Shown one piece after another: positions 34,529-42,607 of a stretch of 64,000 nt of DNA; position 1 is the first letter of the stretch; each line of letters opens with the position of its first letter. Made by a program: the position numbers and the translations under genes. The notes below the pieces were generated by a model, which was not told the DNA's origin, ran no database searches, and saw only the letters and a program-made list of their open reading frames with translations. Source of the stretch: Alphaproteobacteria bacterium (lineage in GTDB: Bacteria > Pseudomonadota > Alphaproteobacteria > Geminicoccales > Geminicoccaceae); the NCBI GenBank assembly GCA_026982705.1, contig JALSGP010000027.1, forward strand, positions 92,017 through 156,016, read 5' to 3'.

Positions 34529-35175
34529 CTCCGGACCGCGCCTCCTCCCCGCCCGCGGCCCGGGCACGGCGGGCGGCCGCGAGGCCGAGCTCGAGGAACT
34601 CTCGCACGAGCCGCTGGTAGCGCACGCCCCGTGCCTCGGCCTCGCGCCTGAGCTCCGCCAGCAGCCCCGCCGGCAGGCGCAGGGTGATCCGGGCGTCCTT
34701 GGCGGCGAATTCGAACCGCACCGGCCGGAAACCCGAGAGATCGTAGCGGGTCAGATCCGCCTCCTCGACGAAGCGGGCGGCCTCCTCGTCCGTGTGCAGG
34801 CGGGGCAGCGGTTCGGGTGCCACCGGCCGCACGTGCCTTCGCTCTCTGGCGCTCATCGTGTCGGACTTCCTTCTCGTGCATGAAGCGGGCGCTGATGGGA
34901 CGGAACAGGGCGCGGCCGTCGCGGAAACGGAGGGTGAAGGCCACGAACACCCATCGTCCATGCCCCGTTCTCCCGATCGCCGGATACCGGACTTCCTCCC
35001 GGCTGTGTTCGGGATCGGGATAGACCCCGGGCCCCCGCACGAACGCCTTCTCGATCTCCTCGCGCGTAAGGCCATGCTTTCCACACTTCGGCCAATTCCC
35101 CGCGTCCCAGTCGAAACCCCCGATCGGGATATGATCGGGATATGTATGTACAAATGTCTGACCTCCGTCAAGCAT
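34366..35175 (-). CDS. BrnT-like toxin, frame without a stop at the usual end (aberrant)
   Basis: The BrnT-like part covers about the first 100 residues: GFDWDAGNWPKCGKHGLTREEIEKAFV, the RYPAIGRTGHGRWVFVAFTLRF core and ISARFMHEKEV, fitting the RelE-like BrnT fold. BrnT toxins normally end here, near the brnA start. In this copy there is no stop, and the frame runs 269 residues through all of brnA and into the convergent gene. The only in-frame ATG is 35175, which lies at the -35 of the best promoter and has no ribosome-binding site. So both ends are abnormal: a decayed toxin, a sequencing error or an unusual start are all possible. Confidence 0.55.
   Translation of the reverse strand: MLDGGQTFVHTYPDHIPIGGFDWDAGNWPKCGKHGLTREEIEKAFVRGPGVYPDPEHSREEVRYPAIGRTGHGRWVFVAFTLRFRDGRALFRPISARFMHEKEVRHDERQRAKARAAGGTRTAAPPAHGRGGRPLRRGGGSDPLRSLGFPAGAVRIRRQGRPDHPAPAGGAAGGAQARGRGTGRALPAARARVPRARPRGRPPCPGRGRGGGAVRSQPSRRPVRSAFTRRRNALMIRKSSRSRVRSRPVSRRGSTQWPGRRPNRKSWSC
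34506..34856 (-). CDS. BrnA-type ribbon-helix-helix antitoxin
   Basis: 116 residues. HTDEEAARFVEEADLTRYDLSGFRPVRFEF matches the BrnA flexible middle, and ITLRLPAGLLAELRREAEARGVRYQRLVREFLELGL is a ribbon-helix-helix DNA-binding end. BrnA antitoxins bind the BrnT RNase and repress the operon. It starts inside the brnT frame, as BrnTA genes do, at an ATG about 320 bases behind the brnT start. Confidence 0.82.
   Translation of the reverse strand: MSARERRHVRPVAPEPLPRLHTDEEAARFVEEADLTRYDLSGFRPVRFEFAAKDARITLRLPAGLLAELRREAEARGVRYQRLVREFLELGLAAARRARAAGGEEARSGVSPADGR
35122..35171 (-). promoter_or_regulatory. BrnTA promoter and tandem 11-bp operator-like repeat
   Basis: On the minus strand, TTGACG (35166-35171), a 17-base spacer and CATACA (35143-35148) form a promoter. 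Immediately downstream, GATCGGGATAT is repeated twice head to tail (plus-strand reading, 35122-35132 and 35133-35143), a likely repressor site of the BrnA type. Confidence 0.5.
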
Positions 35176-35213
35176 CGATGGTCATGGTGTGAGGATGCGG
35201 CAAGGGACCGGGC

Positions 35214-37175
35214 TCAGGACGGGCCGGCCTCCCCATTGCCGCGACCGGCTTCGGTCGCTGTCGGCGGATGGGTTACCGCCCGCGCCAGGAAGCGGCCGAG
35301 GCGGCGGGCGTAGGCGCCGGGGTCCGGCAGCGGCTCCCCCTCCACCACCCGCGCCTGGTCCAGCAGCAGCCGGGCCAGTTCGTCGAACTCCGGATTGCGG
35401 TCCGGATCGCCGATCATCCCGGCCATGGCCACCAGCAGCGGATGGCGCGGATTGTATTCGAGGATGCGCCGCGGCGCCTCGCGGAGCTGGCCGTGCTGGC
35501 GCAGCACGCGCTCGAGCCGCGGATCGAGCCCGCCCTCCGGTGCCACCAGACACACCGGGCTCTCGGCCAGCCGTCGTGACGGGCGCACGTCCGCCACCTC
35601 CGCGCCCAGCACCGATTTGAGACGGGCGGTGAGACGGGCGAGCTCGGCATCGCCGAGGGGCGCCGTCTCCTCCGTCCGCGCCTCGCCGATGCCGGTGAAG
35701 TCCACCTCCCCCCGCGCCAGCGAGACGAAGGGATGGCCCCGGTAGCCCTTCACCTCGGCCAGCCAGAAGGGATCGACGGCATCCTCCAGCAGCAGCACCT
35801 CGATTCCCCGGGCGAGCGCCGCCTCGAGCTGGGGATGGTGGCGCAGGCTGCCCGCATCCTCCCCGCTCAGCACGTAGATGGCCTTCTGTCCCTTCGCCAT
35901 CCGCGCGAGATAGCCGTCGAGATCGGTCCAGCCGTCGTCGCGGGTGGTGCGGAAGCGGGCGATCTCGAGGATGCGCGTGCGGTGCTCGCCCTCCTCCATC
36001 AGCCCCTCCTTGAGCACCGGTCCGAACTCACGCCACCAGTCGAGCCAGGCCCGCCGTTCCTCCTCGGCTTCGGCCCGGGCCCGGCGGGTCAGCTCGTCCA
36101 GCAGCCGCCGCACCAGGGCCCGACGGATACGGCCCACCACCGCGTTCTGCTGCAGGGCCTCGCGGCTCACGTTGAGGGGCAGGTCCTCGCTGTCCACCAC
36201 GCCGGAGACGAAACGCAGCCAGCGCGGCAGCAGCCCCTCCAGCTCGTCGGTGACGAACACCCGCCGCACGTAGAGCCGCACCCCGTGGCGGCGGCGCGGA
36301 TCGAAGAGATCGAAGGGGCGCGTCCGCGGTACGAACAGCAGCGCCGTCCAGGACAGCGTCCCCTCCGCCCGCACGTGCAGGCGGGCGAAGGGACGGTCGA
36401 AACTGTGGGCGACGTGATGGTAGAACTCCGTGTACTCCTCTTCCGAGATCTCGGCGGGACCGCGGGTCCAGATGGCGCTGGCACGGTTGATCCGCCGGCG
36501 CGCCTGCAGACTGGTGCGGCTCTCGCCGGGTGCCGGCACCACCTCGAGGAAGATGGGGAAGGCGATGTGGTCGGAATAGCGGCGGACGATCGCCTCGATC
36601 CGCCGCGGATCGAGGAACTCCGCCGCGTCCTCGCGAAGGTGGAGGGTGACGGTGGTCCCCCGCGGGGGCGTGGTCTCCGCCTCCTCCACCACATAGCCAC
36701 TGCGGCCGTCGGAGGCCCACATCCAGCCGCGATCCTCGCCGGCCCGCCGCGAGACCACCACCACCCGGTCGGCCACCATGAAGGCCGAATAGAAGCCCAC
36801 CCCGAAGCGGCCGATCAGCTCCAGATCGCGGGCGCGATCACCGCTGGCCTCCGCCAGGAAGCGGGCGGTGCCGGAGCGGGCGATGGTGCCGAGATTGTGC
36901 TCCAGCTCCCCGCGGTTCATGCCGATACCGTTGTCGCGCACGGCGAGGAGCTTCTTCGCCCGATCGACGACGATCTCGACGCGGAACTCGGGATCGTCCC
37001 CGAGCAGCTCCGGCTCGGAGAGGGACAGCCAGCGCAGCCGGTCGCAGGCGTCGGAGGCGTTGGAGATCAGCTCGCGCAGGAACACCTCGCGCCGGCGGTA
37101 GAGGGAATTCACCACGATGTCGAGCACCCGCCCGACATCGGCGGCGAAGGGTCTGGGTGTGGTGCTCATGGACAT
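35214..37175 (-). CDS. htpG: Molecular chaperone HtpG (Hsp90)
   Basis: 653 residues. N-terminal GHKL ATPase: FLRELISNASDACDRLR, VRDNGIGMNRGEL, IGRFGVGFYSAFMVADRV; middle domain with YVRRVFVTDELEGLLPRWLRFVSGVVDSEDLPLNVSREALQ (with the catalytic Arg segment); a C-terminal dimerisation part. An ATP-dependent chaperone for folding of stress-labile proteins. It has a sigma-32-type promoter about 40 bases upstream, and ends close to, but does not overlap, the BrnTA locus. An ATG two codons later is a possible alternative start. Confidence 0.97.
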   Translation of the reverse strand: MSMSTTPRPFAADVGRVLDIVVNSLYRRREVFLRELISNASDACDRLRWLSLSEPELLGDDPEFRVEIVVDRAKKLLAVRDNGIGMNRGELEHNLGTIARSGTARFLAEASGDRARDLELIGRFGVGFYSAFMVADRVVVVSRRAGEDRGWMWASDGRSGYVVEEAETTPPRGTTVTLHLREDAAEFLDPRRIEAIVRRYSDHIAFPIFLEVVPAPGESRTSLQARRRINRASAIWTRGPAEISEEEYTEFYHHVAHSFDRPFARLHVRAEGTLSWTALLFVPRTRPFDLFDPRRRHGVRLYVRRVFVTDELEGLLPRWLRFVSGVVDSEDLPLNVSREALQQNAVVGRIRRALVRRLLDELTRRARAEAEEERRAWLDWWREFGPVLKEGLMEEGEHRTRILEIARFRTTRDDGWTDLDGYLARMAKGQKAIYVLSGEDAGSLRHHPQLEAALARGIEVLLLEDAVDPFWLAEVKGYRGHPFVSLARGEVDFTGIGEARTEETAPLGDAELARLTARLKSVLGAEVADVRPSRRLAESPVCLVAPEGGLDPRLERVLRQHGQLREAPRRILEYNPRHPLLVAMAGMIGDPDRNPEFDELARLLLDQARVVEGEPLPDPGAYARRLGRFLARAVTHPPTATEAGRGNGEAGPS

Positions 37176-37217
37176 GCGGGCTCCCTGCCTGGCACGACGA
37201 CACGGCTCCGCGCACCA

Positions 37218-37246
37218 GAGTGGGGAGCCTCCCGCGGGCGTTCAAC
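37218..37246 (-). promoter_or_regulatory. Sigma-32-type heat-shock promoter of htpG
   Basis: On the minus strand GTTGAAC, a 14-base spacer and CCCCACTC, close to the sigma-32 pattern CTTGAAA-N13-15-CCCCATnT. It points to htpG, 43 bases from the start, and has the same spacing as the one at hsp20. Confidence 0.7.
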
Positions 37247-37261
37247 GCGCCGCGGTCGTCC

Positions 37262-38557
37262 TCAGGGTCCTGGGCGCGGGACGGGGAGGCCGCCGGCGAG
37301 GACCGTCACGTCCACCTCCACCGGCGTGGGGTCGAAGGCCGCCACCAGCAGCACGCGCAGACAGGAGCCATAGCTCCCCGGATCGCGCCGACAGGCGGTA
37401 TCGCGGACGCCGCCCTTGCGACGGTGGGGGCGCCGCCGTTCCGCCGCCCGAAGCAGGGTCCGGTAGCCGATCTCGGCGGACCAGCGCCCCGAGCCTGCAC
37501 CTTCCGGCGTGCCGGCGGGGCGGACCTTCGCCTGCCAGATCAGCTGGAAGGTGGGTCGATCGCCCGGCCGGATCCGCCGCCAGACGGTGGGCGCCAGCGG
37601 GCCACCCGACGCGCCGTCCTCCACGAGGAGGGTGGTCGAGGCCCAGCCGCTGCCGGGACACTCGCGCGCGACCCCGCACCACAGCACGAAGCCCACGTCG
37701 GTCCGCACGCGCCGTGCCGGCACGCCGTTCTCCTCCACGCGATAGGTGTCGATCCACGCCACCACCCGCAGCTCCGGCTCGCCCACGCAGAGGCGGGTCG
37801 TGGTGCTCGTCTCTCCCGCGCGGTAGACGTACGCACACCGTCCCCACGGGATCGGGGCCCAGAGAAAGGCCCGCACGCGCCGGCTCTCCCCCGGCCGCAG
37901 CTTGGGGACGTCGACGGTTCCGAGGCGCCGTCCCTCCTCCACCAGCCACAGTTCGAGACGTCCCTCCGGGATCGCGGCGCGGCGAGGGCCCGGCAGGGGT
38001 TCGGGATGGGCGAGGTCGAGCACGAACCCATGGGCCCCGGCGGCTGCCAGCGCGGTGGCCGTGGCGCCGCGGAGGAGCGGCCGGAGACGATCCCTCTTCT
38101 CCTCGGGTGCACCCTCTCCGCCGTCGGCCGGCGGGGCCCCCGTCCCCGCCGCCGCGACCGTGAAACAGGCGCCTCCCCGGGCGAGGGCGCGGCGGGCGTC
38201 CCGATCCCGTCGCCGCACCACCGCCACCAGATAGCAGCGGCGGCCCGGCTCGCGTACCTCGCGGGCGGGCACCGTCGTCCCCCGCGTCACCGTCTCGCCC
38301 GGCCGCGGGCGCGCCCGGCCGCGGAAGGACACGACGAAGGCCGGCTCCCGGCTCTCCGGCAGGCGCAGGAACAGCACCCGCAGGGCCGGCGCGCGACGCT
38401 CCCCGGCATTGCGCAGGACCACCTCGACCCGCACCCGCGCCCCCGGCGTCGCCGGATCGGGCCGGAAGCGCACCTCCTCGAGGAGGATGCGGGCCCCGGC
38501 CACCCACGGCCACAGCCCGAGAAGCAGCACCAGCCAGGTCACCGCCCTCCGCCGCAT
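37262..38557 (-). CDS. Secreted protein of unknown function (CARDB-like)
   Basis: 431 residues. Starting at the ATG at 38557, MRRRAVTWLVLLLGLWPWVAGA is a signal peptide. The first domain (RILLEEVRFRPDPATPGARVRVEVVLRNAGERRAPALRVLFL) has the beta-sandwich look of a CARDB/NEAT-like adhesion module, and there is a second similar block later (LRPGESRRVRAFLWAPIPWG). Several Cys residues in the C-terminal half (CRRDPGSYGSCLRV) may form disulfides. I cannot assign a family with confidence. It lies between htpG and the amine oxidase gene. Confidence 0.55.
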   Translation of the reverse strand: MRRRAVTWLVLLLGLWPWVAGARILLEEVRFRPDPATPGARVRVEVVLRNAGERRAPALRVLFLRLPESREPAFVVSFRGRARPRPGETVTRGTTVPAREVREPGRRCYLVAVVRRRDRDARRALARGGACFTVAAAGTGAPPADGGEGAPEEKRDRLRPLLRGATATALAAAGAHGFVLDLAHPEPLPGPRRAAIPEGRLELWLVEEGRRLGTVDVPKLRPGESRRVRAFLWAPIPWGRCAYVYRAGETSTTTRLCVGEPELRVVAWIDTYRVEENGVPARRVRTDVGFVLWCGVARECPGSGWASTTLLVEDGASGGPLAPTVWRRIRPGDRPTFQLIWQAKVRPAGTPEGAGSGRWSAEIGYRTLLRAAERRRPHRRKGGVRDTACRRDPGSYGSCLRVLLVAAFDPTPVEVDVTVLAGGLPVPRPGP

Positions 38558-38624
38558 GTCCCGGCCCCACCGCACGATCGCCCCGGACACCATAGCCGCT
38601 GCCGGGGACCGGCGGAAGCCGGCA

Positions 38625-40004
38625 CTACCACCAGGCGTCGCGGGCCGCCGCCAGCGCCATGGCCACGCGCAGGGCCGGGAGCCGCAGTCCCGGCAGCGGG
38701 AAGCGCCGCAGGGGCCGGCGGAAGCATTCGGGGACCGGCTCGTCCGGCGTCCGCCCCAGCACCACCTCCGCCGCCCGCCGGCCGAGCCAGCTCGCCATGG
38801 CCACGCCGCTGCCGTGATAGGCCAGTGCCGCCACCGTCCGCGGCAGCCCCTCGAGGCGCACCAGATGGGGCAGGCGGTCGCGGGCGAAGGCCACGAAGCC
38901 CCACCAGCCGTATTCGGGCCGCACGTGGGCGAGGGCCGGGAAGCGCTCGGCGAAGCGGCGGGCGAGCCACGCCATCCGCTGGCGGAAGGCGGTGCCGTCG
39001 GCGCGGGTGCCGCCGCGGGCGCCGAAGAGGATGCGGCCGTCGTCGAGGAGGCGGATGTAGAACAGCAACTCGCGGGTGTCGGCCACCAGTGCGGGGGCGG
39101 TCCAGCCCTGCGCCTCCCGCTCGCCCGGCGTCAGCGGCCGGGTCACGAGGATGGCGGAGAGCACCGGCAGGATGCGTCCATGGAGTTCCGGCCGGAGCCG
39201 CTCCGGCGTCCAGGCGTTGGTGGCCAGCAGCACGTGGGCGGCGCGGACGGTGCCGCCCGGGGTCTCCAGCCGGTGGACGCCGTCGGCCCGGCTCCAGGCC
39301 AGCACCGGCGTGCGTTCGTGGACCCGTGCCCCCCGCTCCACCGCCGCCCGGCACAGTCCCCGCAGATAGCGCAGCGGATGGAGGCCGAAGGCATGGGGCA
39401 CGTGGAGCGCGCCGTGGGCCTCCTCCAGCGCGATGCCGCGCTCGGCCAGCGCCTCCCGCGAGAGCACCGGCCAGCGCTCGCCCGTCAGATCCGCCACGAA
39501 CTCCGCCTCGCGGGCGAGCCCCTCGAGACGCGAGGGCTTGTGGGCGACCACATATTCCCCTTCCCCGCAGCGCCTGGGGTCGATGCGGTGGGCGCGGGCC
39601 AGCTCCGCCACCAGCGCCACCGAGCGCCGCTGCGCCTCGAACACCGCCCGCGCCTCCTCGCGACCGAAGCGGCGCGCCAGCGCCGCCCAGTCGCGGGCGG
39701 TGCCGCCCAGGGTGCAGAAGCCGCCGTTGCGGCCGGAGGCCCCCCAGCCGATGGGCCCCGCCTCCAGCACCCGCACGGAGACGTCGAACTCGGCGGCGAG
39801 ATGGAGGGCGGCGGAGAGGCCCGTGTAGCCGCCGCCGATCACCGCCACCTCGGCCACCACGTCGCGGTCCAGCGGGTCCACCCCCACCGGCACGGGACCG
39901 CCGGTGGCGTGCCAGAAGGTCTCGGGCACGAGGCGCGGGTCGCTCGCCGAGGCGTGGTAGAGGGGACTGCCTATGGGAGGGTCCGCGGGGTTCGCTCTGG
40001 ACAT
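38625..40004 (-). CDS. FAD-dependent amine oxidase (PuuB/DadA-like)
   Basis: 459 residues. The dinucleotide-binding motif VAVIGGGYTGLSAALHLA and the following VLEAGPIGWGASGRNGGF mark the DAO family, and the SGRNGGF and GVAMASWLGRRAAEVVLGR segments are those of gamma-glutamylputrescine oxidase-like enzymes. Substrates of the group include glutamylputrescine, sarcosine and D-amino acids. Genes for the PuuA and PuuD steps are about 20 kb away in this window. Divergent from the biotin/lipoate-ligase-like cassette. I use the ATG at 40004. Confidence 0.82.
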   Translation of the reverse strand: MSRANPADPPIGSPLYHASASDPRLVPETFWHATGGPVPVGVDPLDRDVVAEVAVIGGGYTGLSAALHLAAEFDVSVRVLEAGPIGWGASGRNGGFCTLGGTARDWAALARRFGREEARAVFEAQRRSVALVAELARAHRIDPRRCGEGEYVVAHKPSRLEGLAREAEFVADLTGERWPVLSREALAERGIALEEAHGALHVPHAFGLHPLRYLRGLCRAAVERGARVHERTPVLAWSRADGVHRLETPGGTVRAAHVLLATNAWTPERLRPELHGRILPVLSAILVTRPLTPGEREAQGWTAPALVADTRELLFYIRLLDDGRILFGARGGTRADGTAFRQRMAWLARRFAERFPALAHVRPEYGWWGFVAFARDRLPHLVRLEGLPRTVAALAYHGSGVAMASWLGRRAAEVVLGRTPDEPVPECFRRPLRRFPLPGLRLPALRVAMALAAARDAWW

Positions 40005-40065
40005 CCGCCGCTCGCGCGATATGCCCTGCCTGGGGTCCCGTCCGCAGAGGGAGGCTCGGGCCGCG

Positions 40066-40788
40066 ATGGTCAAGCCCGAAGTGCCCACCGCCTACGCGCT
40101 CGCGGTGCTGGAGGGCGACCGGCCGGCCTTCGCCCATGCGCGGGCGGCGGCCGCGGCCGGTGTGGAGGACGGCACCCTCTACTGGTCGGAACGGGCCGAC
40201 CGTCTCGATCTCGCCCTGGTGCTGGAGCCGGAAGAGGATCTCGACGCCACGCTGCGCGCCTTCTACGCCTTCCAGGTGGCGGCGGGGGACGCGCTGGGCG
40301 CCTATACCGAGGCCGCCTTTCCCCTCGCCGTCCGCTGGCCCCTCACCATCACCTTCGACCAGTTCCATCTGGCCCGCACCCGCGTCGCCTGGCCCGAGGA
40401 GACCCCCCCCGACCGGCGGCCGACATGGATCGTCTTCGGGCTGGAGGCGGAGGTGAGCGAGCCGGACCCCGATCACGAGCGGCCGGATCTCATCACCCTG
40501 CGCGGGGCCGGGGCCGTCGACGTGCCGGTCGCCCGCTTCGTGGAGGCGGTGGCCCGTCACTTCCTGTTCTGGCTGGGCCGACTGGAACAGTACGGCTTCG
40601 CCGTGATCCGCCGGGCCTGGAACGAGCGCTGCGACGAGCGCGGCCGGGTGCGCGCCCTGCGCCTGCCCGGCCTCGAGGTCGCGGGGACGGTGGGCGGTCT
40701 CGACGCGCGCGGCCGTTTCGTGGTGGGGGAGCGGGCGCTGGCCCTCCACGAGCTGCCGCCCGCGCTGCTGGCGGGAGAGGCGCCGTGA
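40066..40788 (+). CDS. Biotin/lipoate-ligase-like protein (DUF4444-type)
   Basis: About 240 residues. EDGTLYWSERADRLDLALVLEPEEDL, FPLAVRWPLTITFD, PTWIVFGLEAEVSEPDP, and FVEAVARHFLFWLGRLEQYGFAVIRRAWNERC follow the pattern of alphaproteobacterial biotin/lipoate-ligase-like proteins with DUF4444. The conserved Lys of the ligase active site is not evident, so its enzymatic role is uncertain. It begins a four-gene set with DUF6505, DUF6352 and DUF6494. An ATG at 40066 was taken because the upstream part is unlike the family. Confidence 0.72.
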   Translation: MVKPEVPTAYALAVLEGDRPAFAHARAAAAAGVEDGTLYWSERADRLDLALVLEPEEDLDATLRAFYAFQVAAGDALGAYTEAAFPLAVRWPLTITFDQFHLARTRVAWPEETPPDRRPTWIVFGLEAEVSEPDPDHERPDLITLRGAGAVDVPVARFVEAVARHFLFWLGRLEQYGFAVIRRAWNERCDERGRVRALRLPGLEVAGTVGGLDARGRFVVGERALALHELPPALLAGEAP

Positions 40789-41291
40789 GGCTGCTCCGCA
40801 CCATCCGTCTCGACGAGAGCGACGTCCACGTCTTCGAGGTGGCGGCGGCGCCCGGCGAATGGGCGATCCCCGGCGGCTTCGCCTTCGCCCGCGACGACGC
40901 CTCGACGCTGGTGGGCCGGCGCTACCAGGCCTTCCGCCGCGGCTTCCTCGGCCTCGGGAGTTTCGGCTGGTCGACGCTGGTGCAGGTGGCGCCCATCGAC
41001 CGCGAGACCTTCGACGCGCTGGTGGAACGCCTCGCCGCCCATTTCGTCGAGCGCTACGGGGCGCCCGACCTCGCCGCCGCCCGGCCGGTGGCGCGGGAGG
41101 AACTCGCCTTCGCCGCCGCCGTCGCCGATCGTCCGCCGGGGACCCTGGTGACGGTGGAGCGCACGCTGGAGGAGGGCGGCGTGCGGGAGCGTTTCCGCAC
41201 CGTGGATCCGGCACGGGCGCGACGGCTGCGGGTCTTCGTGCCGGTGGTGGAGGAGGAGCCGCCCGCGACGGACGGAGGCGGAGAGGGATGA
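40785..41291 (+). CDS. DUF6505 family protein
   Basis: 168 residues: VRLLRTIRLDESDVHVFEVAAAPGEWAIPGGFAFA at the N-terminus, then RRYQAFRRGFLGLGSFGWSTLVQVAPI. This pattern recalls DUF6505 proteins, which are found in alphaproteobacteria beside the biotin/lipoate-ligase-like gene. Function unknown. GTG start shares GTGA with the upstream stop, and it overlaps the DUF6352 start as ATGA. Confidence 0.7.
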   Translation: MRLLRTIRLDESDVHVFEVAAAPGEWAIPGGFAFARDDASTLVGRRYQAFRRGFLGLGSFGWSTLVQVAPIDRETFDALVERLAAHFVERYGAPDLAAARPVAREELAFAAAVADRPPGTLVTVERTLEEGGVRERFRTVDPARARRLRVFVPVVEEEPPATDGGGEG

Positions 41292-42310
41292 GCGCGCCGG
41301 CGCCGTTCCCGGAGGCGGGGCTGGAGCTGCTGGGGCGGGACGACCGTGGTCGGCTGGTGGTGACCGACGACTGGCTGCGCCGCCAGCTCGGCCGGCCGGA
41401 GCTGGCCCTGGTGGCCGAGAGCTGCCCGCAGGAACACGCCCTCCACCGGGCCCTCGCCGCCGATCCGCGCCTGCCCGTCACGCCGGTCACCCTGCTGCGC
41501 ATCCGCGATCCGGACGCGCGGGAGAACTGGGAGCTGTTCATCCGTTTCCGCGACCATCTCCTCCGCCATCCGACGGTGGAGGACGCCTATCTCGCCCTGT
41601 TCCTGACGCCGACTGGCCTGCCGGTCCTGTTCGCCGACGAGCTGGCGCGGCTGCTGCTCGCCGCCATCCTCGCCGAGGAGGGTGCCGAGGATCCCTTCCG
41701 TCGGCGCGCCGCCCTCCTCTTCTTCCGTCCCCAGCGGGTGACGGTGGTGGAGGGTGCGGTGCTGGTGGCCGATGCCGAGGCGGTGGCCCGGAGCCGTCCC
41801 GATCGCGCCTACGGCACGCTCGGGACGCTGGTGCAGGCCGCCGGCGCCGCGCCGCTCGCGCCGGAACTGCCGGTGCTGCGAGCGGACGGTGCGGCGGAGT
41901 TCCTCGCCGATCCCGCCCCCGAACGCTGGGTGCTGGATCTCACCTTCGGACGCGAGGGGCTGGATGCCCTGTGCCGGCTGCTGGAGGCCTGGGTGCGGCG
42001 GCTGCTGGACGTGACGGTGTCGATCCAGCCGCTGGCGCGGGTGCGCGACGAGCGCTGGCGCTGGCACGTGGGGCTGGACGCCGAGGCCAGCGCGCTCCTC
42101 GACGACCTCTACGAGGGGCGCGAGGTGGACGAGGCCCGTCTGCGACGGCTGCTCGCCCTCTTCCGCCTCGACTTCCGGGATCCCAGCGTGGTGGCGGCGG
42201 AGATGCGGGGGCGGCCGGTCTATCTGGGGCTCGCCCACGACGCCGACGGGCGGCTGCGCATGAAGCCGCAGAATCTCGCGGTCAATCTGCCGCTCGCCCG
42301 GGTCGCCTGA
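41288..42310 (+). CDS. DUF6352 family protein
   Basis: 340 residues, rich in Leu and Arg, no signal peptide. VVTDDWLRRQLGRPELALVAESCPQEHALHRAL and ENWELFIRFRDHLLRHPTVEDAYL, the late RWRWHVGLDAEASALLDDLY, and RPVYLGLAHDADGRLRMKPQNLAVNLPL resemble DUF6352 proteins. No catalytic motif is seen. It is third in the conserved-unknown cassette. Confidence 0.7.
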   Translation: MSAPAPFPEAGLELLGRDDRGRLVVTDDWLRRQLGRPELALVAESCPQEHALHRALAADPRLPVTPVTLLRIRDPDARENWELFIRFRDHLLRHPTVEDAYLALFLTPTGLPVLFADELARLLLAAILAEEGAEDPFRRRAALLFFRPQRVTVVEGAVLVADAEAVARSRPDRAYGTLGTLVQAAGAAPLAPELPVLRADGAAEFLADPAPERWVLDLTFGREGLDALCRLLEAWVRRLLDVTVSIQPLARVRDERWRWHVGLDAEASALLDDLYEGREVDEARLRRLLALFRLDFRDPSVVAAEMRGRPVYLGLAHDADGRLRMKPQNLAVNLPLARVA

Positions 42311-42331
42311 ACCCAGCCGGGAGACGGAGCC

Positions 42332-42538
42332 GTGAACGAGGACGTCCTCAACATGAGCGTGCGCAAGTTCCTCAAGAAGTTCGGCGTCACCGCCCAGCGG
42401 GAGCTGGAACGCGCGCTGGCGGAGGCGGTGCGGGCCGGCCGTCTCGCCCCCGATGCCCGCCTGCCCGTACGGGCGACGGTGCGGGTGGAGGGGATCGACC
42501 TGGTCTTCGAGGTGGACGGCACCCTCGAACTCGCCTGA
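42332..42538 (+). CDS. DUF6494 family small protein
   Basis: 68 residues, starting at GTG (GAGACGGAG ahead). VRKFLKKFGVTAQRELERALAEAVRAGRL, then a short beta part VRATVRVEGIDLVFEVDGTLEL. The look is of a small regulatory or adaptor protein. Role unknown. It ends the cassette that begins with the biotin/lipoate-ligase-like gene and precedes hyi by 70 bases. Confidence 0.72.
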   Translation: MNEDVLNMSVRKFLKKFGVTAQRELERALAEAVRAGRLAPDARLPVRATVRVEGIDLVFEVDGTLELA

Positions 42539-42607
42539 GCGCACCCCTCGCCTTTACGCGGGGGGCGTAATGGTCTTGGTTGGTCGGGTCGTGCAGGGAG
42601 AGGGTCC

